Shown: piece after piece, positions 6,320-12,881 of the stretch
Position numbering within the stretch: the first letter of the stretch is position 1
Layout: each line of letters starts with the position of its first letter
Assembly (NCBI GenBank): GCA_963734025.1
Contig: CAVTFR010000009.1
Coordinates: 1-64,000 of the forward strand
Direction: 5' to 3'
Source: JACVRW01 sp963734025
GTDB lineage: Bacteria > Actinomycetota > Thermoleophilia > Solirubrobacterales > Thermoleophilaceae
Length of the DNA: 64,000 nt
Position numbers and translations under genes: made by a program
The notes under the pieces: generated by a model
Seen by the model: only the letters and a program-made list of their open reading frames with translations
Told to the model about the DNA's origin: nothing
The model's database searches: none

Positions 6320-7439
6320 ATGGCGGTTGACATTCAACGCGTTGTGCTGGCGGCCGTCGAGGCCGCGCTGGGGGACGACAAGAAGCCCCTCAAGAAGCGG
6401 AAAGGGCTCTCGGCCGGCAAGGCGGTCGCGGTCGGAGCCGTGCTGGTGACCGCCGGTCGCGTCGCGGCGAAGCCTGGTGGCCGGCTCGTGAAGGAAAAGC
6501 TGCGCGAGCGTCTGGGTGACGGCTCGGAGCCCGAAGACGACGAGTACGACGAAGCCGAGGCCGAGTTCGAGGAGGACGAGCAGCCGGAGGCGGAGGAGGA
6601 CGAGCAGCCTGAGGCCGAGTTCGAGGAGGACGAGGAGCCTGAGGCCGAGTTCGAGGAGGACGAGGAGCCTGAGGCCGAGTTCGAGGAGGACGAGGAGCCT
6701 GAGGCCGAGTTCGAGGAGGACGAGCGAGGAGGACGAGGAGCCTGAGGCCGAGTTCGAGGAGGACGAGGAGCCTGAGGCGGAGGAGGACGAGGAGCCTGAG
6801 GCCGAGTTCGAGGAGGACGAGGAGCCTGAGGCGGAGGAGGACGAGGAGCCTGAGGCCGAGTTCGAGGAGGACGAGGAGCCTGAGGCGGAGGAGGACGAGG
6901 AGCCTGAGGCCGAGTTCGAGGAGGACGAGGAGCCTGAGGCCGAGTTCGAGGAGGACGAGGAGCCTGAGGCCGAGTTCGAGCAGGACGAGGAGCCTGAGGC
7001 GGAGGAGGACGAGGAGCCTGAGGCCGAGTTCGAGGAGGACGAGGAGCCTGAGGCGGAGGAGGACGAGGAGCCTGAGGCCGAGTTCGAGCAGGACGAGGAG
7101 GACGAGGAGCCTGAGGCGGAGGAGGACGAGGAGCCTGAGGCCGAGTTCGAGGAGGACGAGGAGCCTGAGGCCGAGGAGGACGAGGAGCCTGAGGCCGAGG
7201 AGGACGAAGAGCCAGAGGCCGCGAGCGGCGATGCCGAGGTCGAGAATCGCGAGGTCGAGTCCGACCTCCGGCCGTCGAAGACGCGCCCCCGCCCGCCGAT
7301 CTTCGACCGCCCGGGTGCGAGCGGCTCGAAGATCAGGTCGGCCGCGCGACCGCCTCTGGCAAAGCGAACGAGCCGCTCAAAGAAGGGCGCGAAGCCAGCC
7401 CCACCGCGCCGGCCCCGCGCTCCGGCCGGTCGAGCCTGA
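6320..7439 (+). CDS. Acidic repeat protein of the gas-vesicle operon, split by a one-base frameshift
   Basis: The N-terminal 65 residues are basic with a short hydrophobic stretch (GKAVAVGAVLVTAGRVA). The body consists of EAEFEEDEEP (30 base) and EAEEDEEP (24 base) repeats. As given, the frame entered at 6320 stops at 6743-6745 after 141 residues. Dropping one base (the C at 6725) restores the same repeat in frame to a stop at 7437-7439, giving about 372 residues and a basic Arg/Lys/Pro tail. The downstream frame is open and repeat-preserving, so it is clearly coding. Either an assembly indel or a slippage site is possible. ATG 6320 follows AGGAAGG. Family and role unknown. Confidence 0.65.
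6557..7218 (+). repeat. Tandem 30/24-bp coding repeats (EAEFEEDEEP / EAEEDEEP)
   Basis: About two dozen near-identical units: 30-base units coding EAEFEEDEEP and 24-base units coding EAEEDEEP alternate irregularly, with a few Gln variants (CAG for GAG) and one short DEED insert near 7090. Bases are nearly identical between units, including the CCT proline codon, which points to recent slippage or unequal exchange. Such an array is also a likely place for assembly error. Confidence 0.9.
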
Positions 7440-7478
7440 GTTGTCGGCTCCATGGCGTACCGAGCCAAGGAGCGGTAA

Positions 7479-7586
7479 ATGACGTTAGACGCCGCGGCGG
7501 CCCGGGCAAGGCGAACTTTGCTGAAGGAAGTGCGCGCGGGAGCCCCGGGCGCACCAGGATGGAAAATCGGCACGGAGGATCACTGA
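7479..7586 (+). CDS. Possible 35-residue ORF directly upstream of gvpA
   Basis: ATG at 7479 lies seven bases after a strong AAGGAG site, and the TGA ends one base before the gvpA ATG. The peptide (MTLDAAAARARRTLLKEVRA, then GAPGAPGWKIGTEDH) has a short basic helix and a Gly/Pro hinge. The good ribosome site and exact abutment suggest translation, possibly to feed ribosomes into gvpA. No homologue recognised. Confidence 0.4.
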   Translation: MTLDAAAARARRTLLKEVRAGAPGAPGWKIGTEDH

Positions 7587-7587
7587 G

Positions 7588-8013
7588 ATGTCAGTAACAA
7601 CTGCAGGCTCTGGATACCTGGCACGACCCGGGGGCGGCACGCTCGCGGACGTCATCGACATCATCCTCGACAAGGGGATGGTCATCGATGCCTACGTGCG
7701 CGTCTCGCTCGTGGGGATCGAGATTCTTACGATCGACGCGCGGATCGTGATCGCGAGCGTGGACACCTATCTGCGCTTTGCGGAGGCCGTCAACAGGCTC
7801 GACCTCCAAGCGGCCAGCAACGCTCAGAACCTGCCCGAGCTCACGGAGTCGATGACGCAAGGCGGGGCCAAGTCGAAGACCCAGGGAGCGCTCGAAGGCG
7901 TCAAGGAGACGCTCGGCATGGGCGACGAGGACGAGGAGGAGAAGGAGGAGAAGCCGCGGCGGCGGCGCTCGTCCTCTTCGTCGAGGTCGCGGAGTCGCAA
8001 GGACGACGAGTGA
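7588..8013 (+). CDS. gvpA: Gas vesicle structural protein GvpA
   Basis: A 141-residue protein. Residues about 18-75 carry the GvpA core (LADVIDIILDKGMVIDAYV, VSLVGIEILTIDARIVIASV, DTYLRFAEAV), the small amphiphilic shell subunit that assembles into the gas-vesicle ribs. The core is 65-70 residues in most bacteria; here a long tail adds an acidic segment (DEDEEEKEEK) and an RRRRSSSSSRSRSR end. Extended GvpA tails are usual in actinobacterial clusters. A GGAGG site precedes the ATG. The stop overlaps the GTG of gvpF. Of the three GvpA-family proteins here this one is closest to the shell protein. Confidence 0.9.
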   Translation: MSVTTAGSGYLARPGGGTLADVIDIILDKGMVIDAYVRVSLVGIEILTIDARIVIASVDTYLRFAEAVNRLDLQAASNAQNLPELTESMTQGGAKSKTQGALEGVKETLGMGDEDEEEKEEKPRRRRSSSSSRSRSRKDDE

Positions 8014-8783
8014 CCTCTGGCGATCGCCGGGTCTACGTCTACGGCATCGTCCCCGCCGCGGCGCGGCTCGACATACAGACGGAGGGCGTTGGAGGCGGCG
8101 CCGGCCGGCTCAGGCAGGTCCGCGAAGATGTCGTGGCGGCGCTCGTCAGCGACGTCGATCCGGGGCCGCTTGCGGCGGCTCGCGACCTGAGAGCCCATTG
8201 GGCGGTCCTGGAGGAGGTCGCGCAGAGCACCACCGTGCTTCCGGTGCGCTTTGGGACCGTTATGGAAAGCGACGCGGCCGTCGTCGATCGGGTCCTGCGG
8301 CCCGACCTCGAGCGTCTCAGCGGCATGCTTGCCGAGCTTGACGGGAAAGTGCAGCTCACGCTCAAAGGGTTCTACGACGAAGAACGGCTGCTGCGGGAGA
8401 TCGTCCACGGCAGCCCGCAGGTGGCTCGGCTCCGCCAACGGGTCCAGAGCATGCCGGAAGCCGCGAGCTACTACGACCGCATTCGACTTGGGGAGCTCGT
8501 GTCGGCCGAGCTCGAGCGCCGACGAGGCCAGGACACAGAGGCCGTGCTGCGGCGCCTCGAGCCGCTCGCCGTCGCGGCGCGGGTCGATTCGCCCACTGGG
8601 CAGAGTGGCGCCGTGAACGCCGCCTTCCTAGTGGACAGGAGTCGCGTCGACGAGTTCAGTGGTGCCGTACAGGGGCTCGCGGGTCACCTCGGCGAGCGTG
8701 TTCAACTGCGCTACGTGGGTCCCCTTCCGCCATATAGCTTCGCGGACGAGGAGGCGCCCACGGGAGGCGGATCATGGGGCTGA
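8010..8783 (+). CDS. gvpF: Gas vesicle protein GvpF (GvpF/GvpL family)
   Basis: A 257-residue GvpF/L-family protein with VYVYGIVPAA at the N-terminus, LPVRFGTVMES in the first domain (ferredoxin-like fold), a central helical domain (AYYDRIRLGE-like region) and the family-typical ending YVGPLPPYSF. GvpF/L proteins are minor components that contact GvpA and are needed for vesicle assembly. GTG start at 8010 overlaps the gvpA stop by four bases. This is the first of three family members in the operon (8010, 9843, 11041). Confidence 0.9.
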   Translation: MTSGDRRVYVYGIVPAAARLDIQTEGVGGGAGRLRQVREDVVAALVSDVDPGPLAAARDLRAHWAVLEEVAQSTTVLPVRFGTVMESDAAVVDRVLRPDLERLSGMLAELDGKVQLTLKGFYDEERLLREIVHGSPQVARLRQRVQSMPEAASYYDRIRLGELVSAELERRRGQDTEAVLRRLEPLAVAARVDSPTGQSGAVNAAFLVDRSRVDEFSGAVQGLAGHLGERVQLRYVGPLPPYSFADEEAPTGGGSWG

Positions 8784-9028
8784 TCACCGGCTTGCTGACC
8801 TTGCCACTGGCGCCGGTACGGGGCACTATCTGGCTGGCGGAGCGTATCCAGGAACAGGCAGAAAACGAGCTCTACGACGAGGACACGATACGCGAGCAGC
8901 TGATGCAACTCGAGGCGATGCACGCAGGCGGCGAGATTTCGGACGAGGAGCTCGCCGCCGCGGAGGACGCGCTTCTGGAGCGGCTCGTGGCCGCACGCGG
9001 GCTCGCGGAGGAGGAGACACATGGCTGA
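8774..9028 (+). CDS. gvpG: Gas vesicle protein GvpG
   Basis: An 84-residue protein matching GvpG: GLLTLPLAPVRGTIWLAERI, then a helical NELYDEDTIREQLMQLE segment and a Glu/Ala-rich end. GvpG is an essential small assembly factor in most clusters; its mechanism is unknown. The ATG at 8774 is 10 bases inside the end of gvpF, and its own end overlaps gvpO by eight bases, so the three are translationally coupled. Confidence 0.9.
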   Translation: MGLITGLLTLPLAPVRGTIWLAERIQEQAENELYDEDTIREQLMQLEAMHAGGEISDEELAAAEDALLERLVAARGLAEEETHG

Positions 9029-9425
9029 GTCGGCCAGGTCAAGGTCGCGGCGCCGGACACGAGATGCTGAGCAGGAGGAGGCGCGGGAGTCCGAGCAGAG
9101 CAGCGACGATGCCAACGGCCAGGACGCGCCCGACAATGGGACGGACTCGGGCGGCGACGCCGGGGCCGCGCTGTCCGCAATGGAGCTCACGCAGGCGGCG
9201 CGCGACGCGCTCGCGGAGCTCACCGAGCTCGAGCCTGAATCGGTGACTGGGCTCGAATGGGACGGAGAGTCCTGGCTCGTCACGATCGACGTTCTCGAGC
9301 TGAGCCGGATTCCGGAGACGACGGACGTACTCGCGACCTACCTCGTGCAGCTCGACCCGTCGGGCAGCCTGCTCGGATACCGGCGCACCCGCCGCTTCGT
9401 TCGCGGCCAGGTCGAGGCTGAGTAG
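9021..9425 (+). CDS. gvpO: Gas vesicle protein GvpO
   Basis: A 134-residue protein. The first 50 residues are a charged, disordered Arg/Glu/Asp region. Residues about 55-130 are the conserved GvpO domain (LTELEPESVTGLEWDGESW, then VLELSRIPETTDVLATYLV and GYRRTRRFVRGQ). In Streptomyces-type clusters gvpO is next to gvpA; in haloarchaea it is linked to expression or assembly. ATG 9021 overlaps gvpG. Confidence 0.88.
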   Translation: MAESARSRSRRRTRDAEQEEARESEQSSDDANGQDAPDNGTDSGGDAGAALSAMELTQAARDALAELTELEPESVTGLEWDGESWLVTIDVLELSRIPETTDVLATYLVQLDPSGSLLGYRRTRRFVRGQVEAE

Positions 9426-9426
9426 C

Positions 9427-9846
9427 GTGGCGCAGGAGGAGTCGTATCTGCCGCGTCGCGCCGCGAGCAGCCTTCCGGGGCGGCCTCAGGACTCGGCGAA
9501 CCTCGCGGACATCCTTGAGCGGGTGCTCGACAAGGGCATCGTCATTGCGGGTGACATCCAGATCAACCTGCTCGACATCGAGCTGCTCACCATCAAGCTG
9601 CGATTGCTGATCGCGTCCGTCGAGCGGGCCCAGGAAATGGGCATCAACTGGTGGGAGTCCGATCCCGCCCTTCATTCGAGAAGCGATGACTCGGAACTCG
9701 AGGCGGGTGACGAGATCGAGCGCCTGGAAGGAGAGAACCGCGAGCTGCGCGAGCGACTCGAGCGACTCGAGCGGAGACTCGACGCAGGCGACGAGGAGGG
9801 GGAGGAGCAGAGCCCCGGGCGCCGGAGCCAGGAGCGCGGGACGTGA
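9427..9846 (+). CDS. gvpJ: Gas vesicle protein GvpJ (GvpA family)
   Basis: A 139-residue GvpA-family protein with LADILERVLDKGIVIAGDI, INLLDIELLTIKLRLLIASV and GINWWESDP, the last being the signature that separates GvpJ/M-type minor shell proteins from GvpA. The tail forms a leucine-spaced coiled coil (ENRELRERLERLERRLDAG) and ends in an acidic/basic stretch. GvpJ is thought to take part in nucleating or shaping vesicles. Start GTG at 9427, one base after the gvpO stop; the stop overlaps the next GTG. Confidence 0.85.
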   Translation: MAQEESYLPRRAASSLPGRPQDSANLADILERVLDKGIVIAGDIQINLLDIELLTIKLRLLIASVERAQEMGINWWESDPALHSRSDDSELEAGDEIERLEGENRELRERLERLERRLDAGDEEGEEQSPGRRSQERGT

Positions 9847-10850
9847 ATGACGAGGTGGCTCGCTGGGCGGCGTCGCGAGCCCCCGAGCTGCTCGCCCGGG
9901 CGGAGGAGCAGGCGCTCGCCTACCTGAGCAGGGCCCTGATCGAGGCGGCCCTCACCGAGGGCGGCCGCGGCCGTCGGCAACCCGAGCCCCAAGCGCCACC
10001 GGCGGCCGCGCCTCGCGACGCGGAGAAGACGGGAGCGGGCCTTTGGGTGTACTGCGTGGTCACGGCCGGCGCCGAGCTCCCGGTTGGCGACGAGGGGATC
10101 GAGCGGGAGGGTCGGCTGGAGCGCATCGAGCATGCCGGTCTCGCCGCCCTCGTCAGCCCTGTGCCGCTCACGCAGTACAGCGGGGACGCGCTCCGAGAGA
10201 GCCTCAACGACCTCGAGTGGCTCGAGCGAATAGCGCGCAGGCACGAGGCCGTCCTCGAAAAGGCGCTCGCAGGGAGCACGATCGTGCCACTGCGGCTGTG
10301 CACGATCTACGAGGGCCGGGACGGCGTCGTGGACGCGCTCAAGTCCGAGCACGACAGCTTCAGCGCGGCACTCGAGCGGCTCGAGGCTCGTGAGGAGTGG
10401 GGCGTCAAGGTCATCCTCGACCGCTCCGTACTCGAGACCGCGGTGCGCGCCTCGAACCAGGAGCTCGGAGCGCTAGAAGCGCAGCTGGAAGCGAGCAGCA
10501 GCGGCGGCGCCTACATGATGGGTCGCCGCGTCGATCGCGAGGTCCGGGAGCTCAGCGACAGGCGGCTCCAGGAGCTCGTCGACGACGTGCACGCCCGACT
10601 GCAGGACTGGGCCGTCGACGTGACGCTCAACGCTCCCCAGAACAGGGACCTCTCCCGCCACGAGGGGGAGATGGTCCTCAACGGCGCATATCTCGTCGAC
10701 GCGGAGAAGGTCGACCGCTTCCGCGAGCTCGTCCGAGAGCTCGACGCGGACTATGGTGAGCTCGGTGCGTCATTCGAGCTGACCGGTCCCTGGCCGCCGT
10801 ACAACTTCATCCCGCCGAGCAGCTCCGCCGCCGGGCCCACGCGCGCATGA
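9843..10850 (+). CDS. gvpL: Gas vesicle protein GvpL (GvpF/GvpL family)
   Basis: A 335-residue GvpF/L-family protein, the longest of the three. It has an extra helical N-terminus (about 1-60: VARWAASRAPELLARAEEQA) before the core: GLWVYCVVTAG, LAALVSPVPL, IVPLRLCTIYEG, a long helical middle with YMMGRRVDREVREL, and the ending TGPWPPYNFI. The N-terminal extension is absent from the other two copies and could be a docking segment. GTG start overlaps gvpJ; the stop overlaps the following GvpA-family gene. Confidence 0.87.
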   Translation: MNDEVARWAASRAPELLARAEEQALAYLSRALIEAALTEGGRGRRQPEPQAPPAAAPRDAEKTGAGLWVYCVVTAGAELPVGDEGIEREGRLERIEHAGLAALVSPVPLTQYSGDALRESLNDLEWLERIARRHEAVLEKALAGSTIVPLRLCTIYEGRDGVVDALKSEHDSFSAALERLEAREEWGVKVILDRSVLETAVRASNQELGALEAQLEASSSGGAYMMGRRVDREVRELSDRRLQELVDDVHARLQDWAVDVTLNAPQNRDLSRHEGEMVLNGAYLVDAEKVDRFRELVRELDADYGELGASFELTGPWPPYNFIPPSSSAAGPTRA

Positions 10851-11044
10851 CCGGCCCAATCGCCGAACGGGAAGTTGCCCTCGTCGATCTCGTCGACCGT
10901 CTGCTCGCCGGCGGCGTCGTCATCGCAGGGGACATCACGCTCTCGGTCGCCGACGTAGATCTCGTCTACGTGAGCCTGCGCGCCCTCGTCACTTCCGTGG
11001 CCACGGCGGAAGAGATGGCGCTCATGCCTCGCGAGCAGAAGTGA
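10847..11044 (+). CDS. gvpS: GvpS-like minor gas vesicle protein (GvpA family)
   Basis: A 65-residue, compact GvpA-family protein: ALVDLVDRLLAGGVVIAGDI, then TLSVADVDLVYVSLRALVTS. It lacks a tail. In Streptomyces-type clusters the short GvpA homologue between gvpL and gvpK is called GvpS; GvpM is the equivalent elsewhere, so the letter is positional. ATG overlaps gvpL by four bases and the stop overlaps the GTG at 11041. Confidence 0.75.
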   Translation: MTGPIAEREVALVDLVDRLLAGGVVIAGDITLSVADVDLVYVSLRALVTSVATAEEMALMPREQK

Positions 11045-11637
11045 TCAAGATCTACGCCATCACTGACGATCCCGTACCCCCGGCCGCTCCGGTCGTAGCG
11101 CTCTCGTGCGGCAGGCTCGTTGCCCTGTGTGCGCCCGCAGAGAGCGGCGACCTCACGCCGGAGGCGCTGTGGCAGCACGAGGAGGTGGTCGAGTCGCTGA
11201 TGGAGAACCGTGACCTCCTGCCCGTCCGCTTCGGGACGGTCCTCGCCGACGAGGAGGCGGTGACGCGTGCCGTCGCCGACCGGGAGGAGGACCTCGCGAA
11301 CAAGCTCGAACGGGTGCGAGGCGCAGTGGAGCTGGCCGTGCGCGCCGAGTTGCGCGATTCGACCGAGCCGCCGGCGGCCAGCGGACGCGCCTATATGGAG
11401 GCGAGGACGCGCCGCCACGAGCTCGCGCAACTACTCAACAGCTTCTTGAGCGAGCATGCACACGCCGCCGCGCTGCGCCCGGGCGCCGAGCTCCTCCGCG
11501 CGGCGTATCTGGTCGGACGCGGCGACGTCGACCGGTTCGTTGCGGCGGTGGGCGACCTGCAGACACGTCACCCTGAACTCGACATGGTGTGCACGGGCCC
11601 ATGGCCCCCGTACTCGTTCGCCGAGGGGTCGCCATGA
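11041..11637 (+). CDS. Third GvpF/GvpL-family protein
   Basis: A 198-residue, short GvpF/L-family member: IKIYAITDD at the start, LPVRFGTVLAD in the first domain, and VCTGPWPPYSF at the end. It lacks much of the central helical region seen in the other two. Having two or three GvpF/L proteins per cluster is common and they may form a complex around the GvpA-like seed. GTG start overlaps the GvpS-like gene; the end overlaps gvpK. Confidence 0.82.
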   Translation: MIKIYAITDDPVPPAAPVVALSCGRLVALCAPAESGDLTPEALWQHEEVVESLMENRDLLPVRFGTVLADEEAVTRAVADREEDLANKLERVRGAVELAVRAELRDSTEPPAASGRAYMEARTRRHELAQLLNSFLSEHAHAAALRPGAELLRAAYLVGRGDVDRFVAAVGDLQTRHPELDMVCTGPWPPYSFAEGSP

Positions 11638-11978
11638 AGGACGACAAGGTGCTCGCAGCCCCGCGCGACTTCGATCCCTTCGCCTCCGAGCTGCCTCGCC
11701 TGCACGACGCGCTCAGCCGCAGGGTCAACGCTGATCCAGAATCCGTCGAGCGCGGCCTGGCGCAGCTCGTGCTCACGATCGTGGAGCTGCTGCGCGAGAT
11801 CATGGAGCGTCAAGCGCTGCGGCGGATCGACGGCGGCACGCTCAACGAGGAGCAGGTCGAGCGGCTGGGGCAGACGTTCATGGAGCTCGACCGCCGCATG
11901 CGCGAGCTTACCGAGGAGTTCGGCCTCACGAAGGAGGACCTGAACCTCGACCTCGGGCCGCTCGGTCGGTTGCTCTGA
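11634..11978 (+). CDS. gvpK: Gas vesicle protein GvpK
   Basis: A 114-residue protein with the GvpK signature: GLAQLVLTIVELLREIMERQ, ALRRIDGGTLNEEQVERLG and LTKEDLNLDLGPLG. GvpK is required for vesicle assembly in several species. ATG at 11634 is chosen because it overlaps the previous stop (ATGA) and the GvpK core follows after about 30 residues. It is the last gene of the operon, followed by a strong hairpin (11993-12013). Confidence 0.9.
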   Translation: MKDDKVLAAPRDFDPFASELPRLHDALSRRVNADPESVERGLAQLVLTIVELLREIMERQALRRIDGGTLNEEQVERLGQTFMELDRRMRELTEEFGLTKEDLNLDLGPLGRLL

Positions 11979-11992
11979 CGGTATCGCCCGTG

Positions 11993-12013
11993 GGCCGGGC
12001 TAGTGGCCCGGCC
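11993..12013. terminator. Hairpin between convergent gvpK and GlsB-like genes
   Basis: GGCCGGGC (11993-12000), loop TAGTG, GCCCGGCC (12006-12013): a perfect 8-bp GC stem 15 bases after the gvpK stop. It includes the stop of the convergent minus-strand gene. No T-tract, as is usual in high-GC actinobacteria. Probably a bidirectional terminator. Confidence 0.6.
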
Positions 12014-12287
12014 TCAGGGCGTCCATGCGCCTACCCTTCCCGAGCCCGCCGCGGTCGGCGGCGCCGATGAAGACGGCCGCAGCGATGATGCCGACGATCG
12101 TCCCGATGAAGTTGAGCTCGAAGATCCCGCCGGTGCCGATGGCGCTCGCGATGACGCCACCGACCAGCGCCCCGGCGATCCCCAGCAGGACGGTGAGGCC
12201 GGCGCCGATCCGCTGACGGCCCGGTAGCACCAGACGGGCGAGCACACCGATGACGATTCCGATGACTATGAGGCCGAGAATTTGCAT
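12000..12287 (-). CDS. GlsB/YeaQ/YmgE-family stress membrane protein
   Basis: A 95-residue, glycine-rich membrane protein with three hydrophobic helices: ILGLIVIGIVIGVLARL, the family motif LPGRQRIGAGLTVLLGIAGA, and FIGTIVGIIAAAVFI. The G.L.T...G..GA pattern and size match the transglycosylase-associated/YeaQ family, stress-induced small inner-membrane proteins of unclear role. The ATG at 12287 is chosen because the conserved first helix follows directly; upstream in-frame sequence belongs to a decayed gene. A sigB-like promoter is immediately upstream. Confidence 0.85.
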   Translation of the reverse strand: MQILGLIVIGIVIGVLARLVLPGRQRIGAGLTVLLGIAGALVGGVIASAIGTGGIFELNFIGTIVGIIAAAVFIGAADRGGLGKGRRMDALRPGH

Positions 12288-12297
12288 GGTGGCTCTT

Positions 12298-12323
12298 ATT
12301 CCCTGCTCGGGAGCCCGCCAAAC
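12298..12323 (-). promoter_or_regulatory. Candidate sigB-type promoter of the GlsB-like gene
   Basis: On the minus strand GTTT (12323-12320), 16 bases, GGGAAT (12303-12298), only 10 bases before the ATG, so the transcript would be almost leaderless. GGGAAT is an accepted variant of the GGGWAW -10 element. The spacing is at the long end, so confidence is moderate. Confidence 0.4.
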
Positions 12324-12392
12324 CAGCTGCAAATAGGCCGTTTTCGTGGTCGCTCCAGGACGCCGCCGAGTTCTCAGCGGCGCTGCCCTCGT

Positions 12393-12766
12393 GACGCCGC
12401 GGCCTTCGTGCCAGCTCTCGATGACGAGGTGATCGGCCGGCTCTCCGAGCGTCACCACGGATACCTCCGTGATGTCCGCGCGGAACAGGTGGCTTGGACC
12501 GGGCGGCGCCTCGGCGTTGAGGTCGGCGACGCGGTCCGGATCGGTCAGCTCCTCGGCGCGCCGGGCGATCTTCGCGTCGCCCTTCCAGTCCCGAGGGCTC
12601 CGCGCTGCCGCTGTAGAGCGCGAAGCGCGGGTCGCGCCGGAGGTCGAGCGCCTTGACGGCCTGCGACGTGCTCCCGAACCAGACGTCGCCGTGCCTGAAC
12701 TCCAACTCGATGCCGCTGATCCGCGGCGAGCCGTCCTTGCGCAGCGCGGACGGGCGGCCAGCTCAG
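12393..12766 (-). pseudogene. Decayed pyridoxamine-5'-phosphate-oxidase-fold (split-barrel flavin/F420-type) gene
   Basis: Three minus-strand pieces in different frames rebuild a known actinobacterial protein type. They are PELAAR near 12760; ALRKDGSPRISGIELEFRHG through LRRDPRFALYSGSAEP (about 12600-12740); then WKGDAKIARRAEELTDPDRV through EPADHLVIESWHEGRG (about 12393-12585). A deletion removes the N-terminal helix and a frameshift sits near 12585; the last residues are also out of frame. No working start remains. The gene probably encoded a small FMN- or F420-binding oxidoreductase. Decay is directly visible; the cofactor is inferred from family. Confidence 0.7.
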
Positions 12767-12881
12767 GGGCCTCGCTCGACCTCGCTCCAGCTTTGCTCCC
12801 GGAATTGCGGTCGTCCGTGCCGGGCGCTGGGACGGGAAGGGTCAGCTACGGCGCGCAGAGGGGGATGCGATCCCGCTCGCG

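Noticed and set aside
6557..7218. Tandem 24/30-bp units as a possible CRISPR array
   Set aside because: Units are contiguous coding repeats with no unique spacers and they translate into a single acidic pattern.
6164..7573. Long minus-strand frame with Ser-rich repeats across the acidic repeat region
   Set aside because: It is the antisense of the acidic repeats; the plus-strand frame has the ribosome site, operon context and N-terminal domain.
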